64,000 bases of DNA from Bacteroidota bacterium (GTDB lineage Bacteria > Bacteroidota > Bacteroidia > Flavobacteriales > Weeksellaceae). A program made the position numbers and the translations under genes. The stretch lies in contig JAEWYW010000039.1 in the NCBI GenBank assembly GCA_023458535.1, positions 50,368 through 114,367 on the forward strand. Direction: 5' to 3'. Below the pieces are notes generated by a model. That model ran no database searches and had not been told where the DNA came from. It saw only the letters and a program-made list of their open reading frames with translations. Of this stretch, positions 36,336 to 45,847 are shown piece by piece (the stretch's first letter is position 1; every line of letters begins with the position of its first letter).

Positions 36336-37040
36336 ATGAAAGATTTGATGGGCCGCGCCATTTGGGATTATTATCACAACAATCAACCTGAAAATTTACA
36401 AACCGAAACTTCCATTTCGGAAATGGATGAACTTCCAGTCGATTATCTCTTTAGAGGATATGATGAAATGAACAAAATTGAGCAAAAAGCATTGCAATTG
36501 GCTTCAGGAAAAATTCTGGATGTCGGCGCAGGAGCGGGCTCTCACAGTTTATACCTTCAAAATGAAAAAAAATTAGACGTTACAGCAGTAGATATATCCC
36601 CAAAATCAGTAGAGGTTTGTCAACTTCGAGGCGTTGAAAAAACTTGGTGCGGAAATATCCTAGAATTTCCTGAAGAAAAATTTGACACCATCATGCTATT
36701 AATGAACGGTACAGGCATTTTCCAAAGCTTAAACGTCATTGATCTTTACCTTCAAAAATTAAAATCGCTGATGAACAACAATGGACAAATTCTGATAGAC
36801 GGTACAGACATTATCTATATGTTCGATCGTGATGAAGAAGGCGGAGTTATGGTACCAGCTGGTTTTTATTACGGAGAATTAGACTACTGGGTTCATTATA
36901 AAGGTGAAAGTGAACAGGCTATAAAATGGTTGTATTTGGATTATCAAACTTTAAAAAATGCTGCAGAAAATAATGGTTTTAAAATTGAAAAAATCCTGGA
37001 AGAAGAATATTCTTATTTGGCAAGATTGACTAAACTATAA
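36336..37040 (+). CDS. Class I SAM-dependent methyltransferase
   Basis: 234 residues from MKDLMGRAIWDYYHNN; a start six codons upstream is also open. The SAM site is ILDVGAGAGSHSLYLQNE (motif I), followed by VTAVDISPKSVEVCQLRG. Small-molecule methyltransferases of this size are varied, and no substrate can be read from the sequence. It is a single gene followed by another plus-strand gene after 96 bases. Confidence 0.82.
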   Translation: MKDLMGRAIWDYYHNNQPENLQTETSISEMDELPVDYLFRGYDEMNKIEQKALQLASGKILDVGAGAGSHSLYLQNEKKLDVTAVDISPKSVEVCQLRGVEKTWCGNILEFPEEKFDTIMLLMNGTGIFQSLNVIDLYLQKLKSLMNNNGQILIDGTDIIYMFDRDEEGGVMVPAGFYYGELDYWVHYKGESEQAIKWLYLDYQTLKNAAENNGFKIEKILEEEYSYLARLTKL

Positions 37041-37136
37041 TACAAAAACGATCTGTATCTATAGAAATTTTAACAAAGTATTAAGATGTGGTTTGCATGA
37101 TAATTGGTATTTTTAATACGTTAAAAATTATAAATT

Positions 37137-37514
37137 ATGTCAGAAAAAAAATTAGCGGGTCTTTGGATCGATCAAAGGAAAGCAGTTGTTGTAAAAAATC
37201 ACGACGATTTTGAAATTACAGACTGGAATGTTTCAGATACTATCAAAGCCGAAATTCCTTACGGTAATTCGAACGAAAATGCTTTTCACAACGCAGAAAA
37301 TACCGAAAGAGTAAAGTTTTTCAAAGAGATTGAAAAAGCGATTACCAATTCAGTGGATTTATACCTGACTGGTCCTGGTGTTGCTCAAGAACAATTGAAA
37401 AATTACCTTTTGGATACACCTCAGTATAAAAACTTAAATATTACTTTAGGAACTTCTACAGATTCAAGTCCAGAAGTGGTTTTAAATGAGGTGAAAGCAC
37501 ATTATAAGGCTTAA
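37137..37514 (+). CDS. Small eRF1/Pelota-like domain protein (tentative)
   Basis: 125 residues. KLAGLWIDQRKAVVV, VKFFKEIEKAI, then LYLTGPGVAQEQLKNYLL and the C-terminal EVVLNEVKAHY follow the pattern of small bacterial proteins related to domain 2 of Dom34/eRF1, labelled translational machinery or ribosome rescue proteins. The function in bacteria is not established to my knowledge. No neighbour gives a hint. GC-rich hairpins follow. Confidence 0.55.
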   Translation: MSEKKLAGLWIDQRKAVVVKNHDDFEITDWNVSDTIKAEIPYGNSNENAFHNAENTERVKFFKEIEKAITNSVDLYLTGPGVAQEQLKNYLLDTPQYKNLNITLGTSTDSSPEVVLNEVKAHYKA

Positions 37515-37532
37515 AATCATAAGATTTTTAGG

Positions 37533-37571
37533 TTTTATTTTTGCGTCGGCTTCGCCGCCGCAAAAATAAAA
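37533..37571. terminator. GC-rich palindromic hairpin D
   Basis: 18-bp arms with one mismatch: TTTTATTTTTGCGTCGGC (37533-37550), loop TTC, GCCGCCGCAAAAATAAAA (37554-37571). It lies 19 bases past the upstream gene's stop, in a convergent gap. Confidence 0.7.
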
Positions 37572-37608
37572 AAGGTTTCGGACGCCTGCGGCGCCCGAAA
37601 CCTTTTTT
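37568..37608. terminator. GC-rich palindromic hairpin E
   Basis: 19-bp arms with one mismatch: AAAAAAGGTTTCGGACGCC (up to 37586) and GGCGCCCGAAACCTTTTTT (from 37590), loop TGC. It overlaps hairpin D by four bases, so the two may be alternatives for opposite directions. It precedes the metG stop at 37663. Confidence 0.7.
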
Positions 37609-37662
37609 TAAATATTGTGAACTTGAAATTTCGAATTTCAAATTTCGAATCTTTAGTTTCGA

Positions 37663-39696
37663 TTACCCCACATCAATACCATTTTCCACAGAATCATCTG
37701 GCGTCACAAAAGACAATTTCCCATCGGGTTTTGAGGTCAATAATAACATTCCTTGTGACTCAATTCCACGAATTTTTCTAGGCGCTAAATTCAACAACAC
37801 CATCACTTGCTTTCCGATCAATTCATCAGGAGAGAAACTTTCAGCAATACCGGAAACAACCGTTCTTACATCAATTCCCGTGTCCACTTTAAACTTCAAA
37901 AGTTTATCTGCTTTTTCCACTTTTTCGGCTTCCAAAATAGTTCCGATTCGAAGGTCCACTTTACTGAAATCGTCAAAAGAAATTTCTTCTTTCATAGGTT
38001 TTGCATTAGGATTTGTTTTTTTATTGTTCTGTTTTGTGTTTTCTAATTTCTGAATTTGAAAATCGATCACATCATCTTCAATTTTCGAGAAAAGCAGCGA
38101 TGCCTCATTAATCTGATGTCCACTTTCAATTAAAATTTTTGAATTTTCGATGTCTTGCCAGTTCATTTGCTGAACGTTAAACATCTTCAAAAGTTTTTCT
38201 GAACTGAATGGCATAAACGGTTCGCACAACTGCGCCAGTCCAACTGCAATTTGAGCTCCAACAAATAAAGACTGAGCAGCTTTTTCTGGATTGTCCTTAA
38301 TGGTTTTCCAAGGTTCTTCCGTTTGAAGGTATTGATTTCCGAAACGAGCCAAGTTCATCAAAGCAGAAAGCGCATTTCTAAACTCAAATTTCTCCAAAAA
38401 CTCATGAATTTCTTTTGCAGATTTTGCAACTTCATCTAGTTCGGGAGCGTTTTTATCGCCTTCAGGAACAACACCATTGTAGTATTTATGAATAAGAACT
38501 GCTACACGATTGATGAAATTTCCAAAAATTCCCACCAACTCTGAATTGTTTTTGGTTTGAAAATCCTTCCATGTAAAGTTATTATCTTTTGTTTCTGGTG
38601 CTGAAGAAAGCAATGCGTAACGCAAAACATCCTGCTGACCTGGGAATTCTTCCACATATTCATTAGCCCAAACTGCCCAATTTCTTGAAGTTGAAATTTT
38701 ATCGTTCTCAAGATTCAAAAACTCAAAAGCAGGAACATTTTTCGGCATAAAATAATTTCCATGCGCCTTCATCATCGCTGGGAAAATAATACAATGGAAA
38801 ACGATATTGTCTTTTCCAATAAAATGTATTAAATCAGAATTTTCATTTTGCCAATAGTCTTTCCAGTCTTTGCCGTTTTTCTCCGCCCATTGTTGCGTGA
38901 ACGAAATATAACCAATTGGTGCATCAAACCAAACATAAAGTACCTTTCCATCGGCGTCAGGTAGCGGAACCGGAACTCCCCAATTCAAATCTCTGGTCAT
39001 GGCTCGAGGCTTTAAACCATCTGTCAGCCAAGATTTTACTTGTCCGTAAACATTGGGTTTCCAGTCGTCTTTATGACCGTCAATAATCCAATCATTCAAG
39101 AAATTTTCGTATTCATTTAAAGGCAGATACCAATTTTTTGTGGCTTTCAAAACAGGAATATTTCCGCTCAACATTGATTTTGGATTAATCAATTCTGAAG
39201 GCGAAAGTGTAGATCCACATTTTTCGCACTGATCGCCGTAAGCATTGTCATTTCCACAATTTGGACAAGTTCCCACGATATAACGGTCTGCTAAAAATTC
39301 ACCCGCTTGTTCGTCGTAATACTGTTCAGAAATTTCTTCGGTAAACTTTCCATTATCGTATAAAGTTTTAAAGAAATCCTGACTAACTTCATAATGCTTC
39401 TTATCCGTCGTTCTGGAATATTCATCAAAAGAAATTCCCAAATCCGAGAATGATTTTTTGATGATTTCATGGTATTTATCCACAATATCCTGTGGGGTAA
39501 CGCCTTCCTTTTTTGCACGAATCGTGATGGGAATTCCGTGCTCGTCAGATCCACAGATAAAAGCCACATCATTTCCTAATCGTCTTTCGAATCTTGCGTA
39601 AACATCTGCAGGGATATAAACTCCCGCTAAATGCCCTATATGAACTGGTCCGTTTGCATAAGGCAAAGCCGCCGTAATCAGTTTTTTGTTTGACAT
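37663..39696 (-). CDS. metG: Methionyl-tRNA synthetase
   Basis: 677 residues. The catalytic core has PYANGPVHIGHLAG with HIGH, a Zn-binding loop (CPNCGNDNAYGDQCEKCG) near residue 145, and the KMSKS motif as KISTSR. The C-terminal tRNA-binding (OB) domain, about 570-677, has FDDFSKVDLRIGTI and is joined by a Lys/Asn-rich linker. A -7 box lies 23 bases upstream. Convergent with the previous plus-strand gene. Confidence 0.97.
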   Translation of the reverse strand: MSNKKLITAALPYANGPVHIGHLAGVYIPADVYARFERRLGNDVAFICGSDEHGIPITIRAKKEGVTPQDIVDKYHEIIKKSFSDLGISFDEYSRTTDKKHYEVSQDFFKTLYDNGKFTEEISEQYYDEQAGEFLADRYIVGTCPNCGNDNAYGDQCEKCGSTLSPSELINPKSMLSGNIPVLKATKNWYLPLNEYENFLNDWIIDGHKDDWKPNVYGQVKSWLTDGLKPRAMTRDLNWGVPVPLPDADGKVLYVWFDAPIGYISFTQQWAEKNGKDWKDYWQNENSDLIHFIGKDNIVFHCIIFPAMMKAHGNYFMPKNVPAFEFLNLENDKISTSRNWAVWANEYVEEFPGQQDVLRYALLSSAPETKDNNFTWKDFQTKNNSELVGIFGNFINRVAVLIHKYYNGVVPEGDKNAPELDEVAKSAKEIHEFLEKFEFRNALSALMNLARFGNQYLQTEEPWKTIKDNPEKAAQSLFVGAQIAVGLAQLCEPFMPFSSEKLLKMFNVQQMNWQDIENSKILIESGHQINEASLLFSKIEDDVIDFQIQKLENTKQNNKKTNPNAKPMKEEISFDDFSKVDLRIGTILEAEKVEKADKLLKFKVDTGIDVRTVVSGIAESFSPDELIGKQVMVLLNLAPRKIRGIESQGMLLLTSKPDGKLSFVTPDDSVENGIDVG

Positions 39697-39719
39697 TAAT
39701 ATAAAATAATTTTAAGACG

Positions 39720-39727
39720 CAAAGATA
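39720..39727 (-). promoter_or_regulatory. Bacteroidetes -7 box of metG
   Basis: TATCTTTG read on the minus strand, 23 bases before the metG start; divergent to the box at 39802. Confidence 0.45.
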
Positions 39728-39801
39728 CAAACTATTTGGAAAAAGCTGATGGCAAAACCGTATTTGACTGGCTTAAAATGATTCGTTAGTCGCAGTTTTC
39801 A

Positions 39802-39809
39802 TATCTTTG
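39802..39809 (+). promoter_or_regulatory. Bacteroidetes -7 box of the CvfB-like gene
   Basis: TATCTTTG 19 bases before the ATG at 39829 fits TAnnTTTG. The divergent pair with metG shares about 70 bases between the boxes. Confidence 0.45.
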
Positions 39810-39828
39810 CAGAAATAAATGACCCCCC

Positions 39829-40653
39829 ATGCAATTAGGCAAAACCCAACAACTTACCCTTAGCGAAAAAAATAATTCTGGATATATTCTTAAAGATCAA
39901 GATGGAGAAAAGGCATTTCTTCCCAAGGTATTTGCCGATGAAAGCTGGGAAATGGGTCAGGAGGTTGATGTTTTTGTGTACCAGGACGATGGTCAACTAA
40001 AAGCCACCACTGAAATTCCTTTGGCGGAAGTAGATGAATTCGCGGTGATGACATGCGTACAAAGTTTGCCAAGTGGAGCTTTTATGGATTGGGGAATTAT
40101 TAAAGATTTATTTGTTCCGTACAAACAACAAAAAGGTAAAATTGTTGATGGTAAGCGTTATTTGGTGTATTTATATGTTGATGATGAGACCAATTTAATA
40201 ACAGGAACTACAAAATTTAAAAGAAATCCACAATATGAAAATTTGCCTTTCGAGAAAGGTGATAAGGTGGATTTAATTATAATGGGCGAAAGTGAATTGG
40301 GGTGGAATGTTGTTGTCAATAAAAAATACATCGGACTGATTTACGCTTCTGACGTTTATAAAAAATTATATCCTTTATCCGAAGAATTTGGTTTCGTAAA
40401 AGGAATTCGTGAAGATGGAAAAATTGATATCACTTTGCAACCTGAAGGTTTTGAAAACATCGATGAATTCAAACAAAAAATTATGGATGCATTAAATGAA
40501 AATTATGGACTTCTTTACCTTTCCGACAAATCAACACCTGAAGAAATAAAAGCCGAATTGCAAATGAGCAAAAAGAACTTTAAGAAGGCTATTGGCGGAC
40601 TGTACAAAGATAAACTGATAGATTTACTGGAAGATAAAATAAGATTGGTTTAG
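39829..40653 (+). CDS. S1-domain RNA-binding protein, CvfB-like
   Basis: 274 residues with two or three S1-like OB folds followed by a winged helix: SLPSGAFMDWGIIKDLFVPY (S1 repeat), IGLIYASDVYKKLYPLSEEF, and the C-terminal MSKKNFKKAIGGLYKDKLID. This matches the CvfB/YitL family, which affects virulence factors and RNA in Staphylococcus. The target in this organism is unknown. It starts with MQLGKTQQLTL. A bidirectional terminator follows. Confidence 0.85.
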   Translation: MQLGKTQQLTLSEKNNSGYILKDQDGEKAFLPKVFADESWEMGQEVDVFVYQDDGQLKATTEIPLAEVDEFAVMTCVQSLPSGAFMDWGIIKDLFVPYKQQKGKIVDGKRYLVYLYVDDETNLITGTTKFKRNPQYENLPFEKGDKVDLIIMGESELGWNVVVNKKYIGLIYASDVYKKLYPLSEEFGFVKGIREDGKIDITLQPEGFENIDEFKQKIMDALNENYGLLYLSDKSTPEEIKAELQMSKKNFKKAIGGLYKDKLIDLLEDKIRLV

Positions 40654-40660
40654 AGTTCAT

Positions 40661-40693
40661 AAAAAAGGAGAACAATTAAATGTTCTCCTTTTT
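40661..40693. terminator. Bidirectional terminator
   Basis: AAAAAAGGAGAACA (40661-40674) and TGTTCTCCTTTTT (40681-40693) form a long stem between converging genes, with T-runs on both strands. Confidence 0.8.
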
Positions 40694-40710
40694 GTTTATA
40701 AATTAGTGAA

Positions 40711-40977
40711 TTAAGGTGCGCTTTTTAATAAACGCTTTTCATTTCTATATCTTTCGTTAAGAGCCTTCATCTGATCTGCTTTCATTTTTTTTGTAGCAAC
40801 AGGATGATTCATTATTAATTTCTTTTCTATATTATATTTTGCATCCAATTCCTGTGCTTTTGTTTTCTTCACCTGAGTTTTGGAAGGATGTGGCGGAGGA
40901 GTCGGACGTTTTTGCGCTGAAAGATTCATTGAAAAACCAAACATGATTATCGCTGAAGATATGATTAACTTTTTCAT
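40711..40977 (-). CDS. Small secreted Lys-rich protein
   Basis: 88 residues. The signal peptide ends at LSAQ; the mature part is basic and proline-rich at first (KRPTPPPHPSKTQVKK) and then helical (ADQMKALNERYRNEKRLLK). No family recognised. It stands alone between a bidirectional terminator and the E1 terminator. A periplasmic or surface-binding role would be a guess. Confidence 0.65.
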   Translation of the reverse strand: MKKLIISSAIIMFGFSMNLSAQKRPTPPPHPSKTQVKKTKAQELDAKYNIEKKLIMNHPVATKKMKADQMKALNERYRNEKRLLKSAP

Positions 40978-41102
40978 AATATTCGTTTTAATTGATATTA
41001 ATATTAAATTTTGATTGATAATTGCATATACTGTACCAAACGAAAATCAATCTCAAAAATGTTCTACAATAAAAATAATATTACATCTAAGAAATAACCT
41101 GA

Positions 41103-41137
41103 AAAAAAATCCCTGACAACTAGCCAGGGATTTTTTT
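41103..41137 (-). terminator. Terminator of the E1 dehydrogenase gene
   Basis: AAAAAAATCCCTG (41103-41115) pairs with CAGGGATTTTTTT (41125-41137), 19 bases past the stop. T-runs on both strands. Confidence 0.8.
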
Positions 41138-41156
41138 AATTTTCAATGTTTAAGAA

Positions 41157-43586
41157 TTAAATCTTTGGAAACTTATTGGGATTCACTTCGTGGAACATAT
41201 TGTAAATTTTTTCTACAATGTCGTCTGCCGAAGGTTTTGAAAAATAATCACCATCACTAGCGTAAGCTGGTCTGTGATCATTCGCTGCAATGGTTAATGG
41301 ATCAGAATCCAAATATCTAAATGCTTTTTGTTTTTCTAAAATCTGTTGCAAGATAAACGCTGACGTTCCTCCTTCAACATCTTCATCAATCACCACCAAA
41401 CGGTTTGTTTTCTTAACGCTTTCAGCAATTTCATTAGTTAAATCAAAAGGAATTAATGACTGTACATCAATAACCTCTGCGTTAATTCCGATTTTTTCTA
41501 ATTCAGCAGCAGCGTCCATAACAATTCTCCATGTAGAACCATAAGTTACCAAAGTAACATCTTTCCCTTCCTTCGTTATCTCAATTTTACCAACTGGAAC
41601 CGTGAATTCTCCTAAATTATCTGGTTGTTTTTCCTTCAAACGGTACCCGTTCAAACATTCTACAATAACCGCAGGATCATCACTTTTTAACATAGTATTG
41701 TAGAATCCAGCAGCTTTAGTTAAGTTTCTTGGAACCAGAACCAAAATACCTTTAGAAAGGTTCAGAATACCTGCCATCGGCGATCCTGAATGCCAAATCC
41801 CTTCTAATCTGTGACCACGCGTTCTGATGATCACGGGTGCTTTTTGTCCACCTTTTGTACGATACTGAACAGTAGCCAAATCGTCACTCATCCCTTGCAG
41901 ACAGTATAAAATATAATCTAAATACTGAATTTCAGCAATCGGACGAAGACCTCTCATGGCCATACCAATCCCCTGACCTAAAATGGTTGCTTCACGGATT
42001 CCTGTATCGGCAACACGAACGTCACCGTATTTTTCCTGCATACCTTCCAGTCCTTGGTTCACGTCGCCAATATTTCCGGCATCTTCACCAAACACTAAGG
42101 TTTCAGGATATTTCTCAAAAATTTTGTCAAAATTGTTTCTTACCACTACTCTACCATCAACCTCTTCAGATGAATCTGAGAAAACTGGCTTAATCTCTTT
42201 TACATTTTCTGCTTTCCATTGAGATTGTGAATAAAGATGAGATGAATAGTTGTCTTCTTCCACTGCAAAAGTTTCTTTAAATTTCGTCTGCAACTGGTTT
42301 CTTTCCGCTGAATCAGTTCCTCTTGTTGACAATAAAGTTTTTCTTGCCAAATGGAAAACATCTTTTTTCCCTACAGAAACTATTTTGTTGAAACTATCAA
42401 CAAAACCAGAGATTTCTGAGTTTTGGGATTTCATATTTTCTACCAAAGGAAGAATCGCATTTTTAAGATCTGAGATAGATTTCTGATATGCTTCCCAAGC
42501 AACTTTTTGTCCCTCTTTAACGATTTTCTTGGCTTCTGAATCAATCGCGTCTAATTCTTCTGCAGTAGCAATGATTTCCTCATTTCCATCAATTTCAATC
42601 GAATAATTTAAAATCCAATCTCTGAACTGCACCAAACCATCAAATTCTCCTTCCCACTTCAATCGGTCTTCACTTTTGTATCTTTCATGAGAACCAGACG
42701 TAGAATGGCCTTGAGGCTGCGTAACTTCAATTACATGAACGACCACAGGCACAGATTCTGTTCTAGCAAAATGCTCTGCTTTAGCGTAAGCATCTAATAA
42801 TGCTGCATAATCCCAAGCTTTCACCTGAATAATTTCGCAACCTTGATTTTCGCCCTCTTTTCTTTGAAAACCTGAAAGCATTTCCGAGATATCAGCTTTC
42901 GCTCTTTGATTTTTGGTTGGAACAGAAATTCCATATCCATCATCCCAAATAGAAACAATCATTGGAACTTGAAGAGCACAAGCCGCATTTAAGGTTTCCC
43001 AAAAATGACCCTCTGCCGTTGATGCATCACCAATGGTTCCAAAAGCGATTTCGTTTCCATCCTTTGAGAATTTCTCTGAACCCTCAAATTTTACTGTTTT
43101 ATAAACCTTTGATGCTTGCGCCAAACCTAAAAGTCTAGGCATTTGCCCGGCCGTTGGCGAGATATCTGAAGAAATATTTTTTTGTTCTGTAAGATTTTTC
43201 CAGCTACCATCTGCATTTAAGCTTCTTGTAGCATAGTGACCGTTCATTTGTCGACCTGCAGAAGCGGGCTCTCTCTCCACACTGGTATCTGCATACAACT
43301 GTGCGAAAAAACTCTCAACAGTTAGTGCATCCACCGCCAATGCAAAAGTCTGATCTCTGTAATATCCTGAACGGAAATCTCCATTTCGAAACACTTTAGC
43401 CATTGCCAATTGAGGAAGTTCTTTTCCGTCTCCAAAAATTCCGAATTTAGCCTTACCGGTAAGAACTTCTCTACGTCCTAAATAAGACATTTCACGAGAA
43501 ATTCTTCCTAATTTGTAATCTTCTAAAATCTGTGTTTTGAAATCCTGAAAAGAAATTTGTTGAGTATCAATATACGTTGTTTGCAT
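41157..43586 (-). CDS. Fused alpha/beta E1 subunit of a 2-oxoacid dehydrogenase
   Basis: 809 residues. The N-terminal half is the alpha subunit with the thiamine diphosphate site: EIAFGTIGDASTAEGHFWET, then SIWDDGYGISVPT. The C-terminal half is the transketolase-like beta subunit: YPETLVFGEDAGNIGDVNQG, then PIAEIQYLDYI and PVGKIEITKEGKDVTLVTYG. In Bacteroidetes this fused form supplies E1 for branched-chain 2-oxoacid or related complexes; E2 and E3 are elsewhere. The substrate cannot be fixed from sequence alone. A -7 box lies 26 bases upstream. Confidence 0.92.
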   Translation of the reverse strand: MQTTYIDTQQISFQDFKTQILEDYKLGRISREMSYLGRREVLTGKAKFGIFGDGKELPQLAMAKVFRNGDFRSGYYRDQTFALAVDALTVESFFAQLYADTSVEREPASAGRQMNGHYATRSLNADGSWKNLTEQKNISSDISPTAGQMPRLLGLAQASKVYKTVKFEGSEKFSKDGNEIAFGTIGDASTAEGHFWETLNAACALQVPMIVSIWDDGYGISVPTKNQRAKADISEMLSGFQRKEGENQGCEIIQVKAWDYAALLDAYAKAEHFARTESVPVVVHVIEVTQPQGHSTSGSHERYKSEDRLKWEGEFDGLVQFRDWILNYSIEIDGNEEIIATAEELDAIDSEAKKIVKEGQKVAWEAYQKSISDLKNAILPLVENMKSQNSEISGFVDSFNKIVSVGKKDVFHLARKTLLSTRGTDSAERNQLQTKFKETFAVEEDNYSSHLYSQSQWKAENVKEIKPVFSDSSEEVDGRVVVRNNFDKIFEKYPETLVFGEDAGNIGDVNQGLEGMQEKYGDVRVADTGIREATILGQGIGMAMRGLRPIAEIQYLDYILYCLQGMSDDLATVQYRTKGGQKAPVIIRTRGHRLEGIWHSGSPMAGILNLSKGILVLVPRNLTKAAGFYNTMLKSDDPAVIVECLNGYRLKEKQPDNLGEFTVPVGKIEITKEGKDVTLVTYGSTWRIVMDAAAELEKIGINAEVIDVQSLIPFDLTNEIAESVKKTNRLVVIDEDVEGGTSAFILQQILEKQKAFRYLDSDPLTIAANDHRPAYASDGDYFSKPSADDIVEKIYNMFHEVNPNKFPKI

Positions 43587-43611
43587 AGCTTGAAAAAAAT
43601 CTGTTAGGTTA

Positions 43612-43619
43612 CAAATATA
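43612..43619 (-). promoter_or_regulatory. Bacteroidetes -7 box of the E1 gene
   Basis: TATATTTG read on the minus strand, 26 bases before the ATG at 43586. The rest of the gap to 43902 (about 280 bases) is very AT-rich and I see no gene or clear structure in it. Confidence 0.4.
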
Positions 43620-43902
43620 AAAATTTTTGCGATTCGAACATGTTTATTGTGAAATAATATTTAAATAAATTTTAATTTTATATCAAATTTTTTAAAAATT
43701 CGATAATGATGCAATTGTATAATAAGAAATTATATAGAACGTAAGAGAATGCTATAAACCATTAAAAATTAAGCCATCACATAATCATTTGAATAAATGA
43801 AAAATCTTGATCGTCTTAAAATTGATTAATAATACTATAAAAAATATTGAAAAACGTTAAATATTCATCAAAATACAGGAGGAATCAATCAATAAATCGA
43901 AT

Positions 43903-44880
43903 TTAGAATTTGCGCTCAATAACATAATCCAACATCAGATTGAGTGCATTTTTAGGTTCCGAATCAGGAAACTCCGAAAGTATATTTTTTGCTTTTTGCT
44001 GAAAATCATTCATTACACCAATTGCATAATCTAATCCACCAGATCGCTTTACAAAATCAATCAATTCTTTCACACGTTTTTTATCATTATTATAACGTTT
44101 GATGGTGTTGAAATAATATTTTCTGTCGGTATCGTTTGCGATTTTTAGGGTATGAATTAAAGGAAGTGTCATTTTTTGTTCCTTAATATCAATGCCTACG
44201 GGCTTTCCGATAACATTGGAGCTTAAATAATCAAATAAATCATCTTTAATTTGAAAAGCCATCCCAGTGTAGGTTCCGAAATCCTGCATTTTCTTAGCCA
44301 TTGCTTCATCTACGTTATTAGATAAGACACCTACTTCACAACAGGCAGCGATAAGAGTTGCAGTTTTCTGACGGATAATTTCGTAATAAACATCTTCAGT
44401 AATATCTAGTTTTCGAGCTTTTTCCAATTGTAAGAGTTCACCTTCAGACATTTCGCGAATGGTTCTTGAAATCACAGAAAGCAAATCGTAATCTTTATGA
44501 TCTGTGGAAAGCAAAACCGATTTCGACAGCAGATAATCACCTACCAAAACAGCTATTTTATTCTTCCAAAGGGCGTTAATAGAGAAGAAATTTCTGCGTT
44601 TAAAACTTTCATCCACCACATCGTCGTGCACCAAGGTTGCGGTGTGAATGAGCTCAATCATAGATGCTCCACGGAAGGTTTTTTCGTTGACATCTCCTAC
44701 CAATTTTGCGCAGAGAAATACAAACATGGGACGCATCTGCTTTCCTTTTGTAGTGACAATAAAACGGGTCACCTTGTCCAGCAACGCAACGTTGCTTTGC
44801 ATGGATTCATAAAACTTTTGTTCAAAAAGTTTCATTTCAGAGGCTATCGGTCGTTTAATTTCTTCTACAATATTGGCCAC
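43903..44880 (-). CDS. Polyprenyl diphosphate synthase
   Basis: 325 residues. The two aspartate-rich motifs are present: LVHDDVVDES (Asp86, Asp87, Asp90) and FQIKDDLFDYL (DDLFD). GKQMRPMFVF is the substrate-binding Arg region. It condenses isopentenyl diphosphate into a long chain, probably for menaquinone. Chain length depends on residues before the first motif (IELIHTATL), which suits a medium to long product. A -7 box is about 47 bases upstream. Confidence 0.93.
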   Translation of the reverse strand: MANIVEEIKRPIASEMKLFEQKFYESMQSNVALLDKVTRFIVTTKGKQMRPMFVFLCAKLVGDVNEKTFRGASMIELIHTATLVHDDVVDESFKRRNFFSINALWKNKIAVLVGDYLLSKSVLLSTDHKDYDLLSVISRTIREMSEGELLQLEKARKLDITEDVYYEIIRQKTATLIAACCEVGVLSNNVDEAMAKKMQDFGTYTGMAFQIKDDLFDYLSSNVIGKPVGIDIKEQKMTLPLIHTLKIANDTDRKYYFNTIKRYNNDKKRVKELIDFVKRSGGLDYAIGVMNDFQQKAKNILSEFPDSEPKNALNLMLDYVIERKF

Positions 44881-44926
44881 AAGCGTTTTAAAAAGGAGGT
44901 CTAGAGAAAGATTTTTATTATTATGA

Positions 44927-44934
44927 CAAAGATA
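44927..44934 (-). promoter_or_regulatory. Bacteroidetes -7 box of the polyprenyl synthase gene
   Basis: TATCTTTG on the minus strand, 47 bases before the start at 44880. Confidence 0.4.
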
Positions 44935-44954
44935 ATTTATTTAATTAAAAAAAG

Positions 44955-45830
44955 CTAAGGAAGTTGCACTTTAGGTATAAAATATACTGATGCCTTCGCT
45001 GAACCTATCGGTGAAACAAATTTTTCAGAAGAAATATACACGCCTGTATCATTCACAGCAATACCTTCTACTTGACCTACGGAAAATGCTGTCCCTAGAT
45101 AATAAGTTTGCGGTTTTTGATTGAAAAACAAACCATTATCATCTTCTGTAAAGATAGAAAGAAAGACTTCTGTTTTTTTAGTGTAACCAACTAGATAAAG
45201 TTTTTGACTGAAATAGGCAGCATCTGTCACTACAAAATTGATGGGGTAAGATTCTAACTTTACCGCTGCTTGGGAATCTGTAATGTTTGGATGAATAATG
45301 TACCTGGTAACAGCTTTTGAACTCCATTCTTTTGTAAAAATATTAATATTACCCTGGTGGAAAATCATAGCCTCAGTATCATAATCGTGATTGAGGTTTT
45401 TGGGTGCGAAATTCTTCTGTTCCGGATAGAAAAATGGAATAGCAGCAATATTGTCTGTGTGCAAGGAATCTGTAGCCAGAGGAATTTTATAAATTTTTAA
45501 ATCTTTTCTGCTACCCGCGTTATTGCCGAAATCACCGATGTAAAAATGGGAGCCATCATTTTCTAAAGCCTCCCAATCGGTATTTTGAATGGCGAGTTTA
45601 ATTTTATTTAAGATTTTTCCTGATTGGGGATGAATTTGAAATAATTCTGATGAATTCCCACTGTCATTGAAGGTATAAAGCTGCTCGCCAAAAAAATTGA
45701 GTCCAGATGATTCTTGTAACGAATCTGACAAATACGCTATTCTGTATTTTTTAAGCTTAAAAATTTGTGGATTTTGCGCAGATGCAAATTGGAGAATTAC
45801 AAGAAAAAAAAATCCAAAAAATACTTTCAT
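44955..45830 (-). CDS. Secreted beta-propeller-like protein of unknown function
   Basis: 291 residues. The signal peptide MKVFFGFFFLVILQFASAQ is followed by repeats with strand pattern: LQESSGLNFFGEQLYTFNDS, then TDWEALENDGSHFYIGDFGN, ILPK-like ends and VEGIAVNDTGVYIS. This resembles SdiA-regulated or esterase-like propeller proteins of Bacteroidetes. It is 17 bases after rlmN, so likely co-transcribed, but a functional link is not obvious. Confidence 0.7.
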   Translation of the reverse strand: MKVFFGFFFLVILQFASAQNPQIFKLKKYRIAYLSDSLQESSGLNFFGEQLYTFNDSGNSSELFQIHPQSGKILNKIKLAIQNTDWEALENDGSHFYIGDFGNNAGSRKDLKIYKIPLATDSLHTDNIAAIPFFYPEQKNFAPKNLNHDYDTEAMIFHQGNINIFTKEWSSKAVTRYIIHPNITDSQAAVKLESYPINFVVTDAAYFSQKLYLVGYTKKTEVFLSIFTEDDNGLFFNQKPQTYYLGTAFSVGQVEGIAVNDTGVYISSEKFVSPIGSAKASVYFIPKVQLP

Positions 45831-45847
45831 TTTGGAAAATTTTATTT

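Noticed and set aside
37541..38053. Plus-strand frame of 170 codons over the metG 3' end
   Set aside because: It is the antisense shadow of the metG C-terminal domain and starts inside a GC-rich hairpin.
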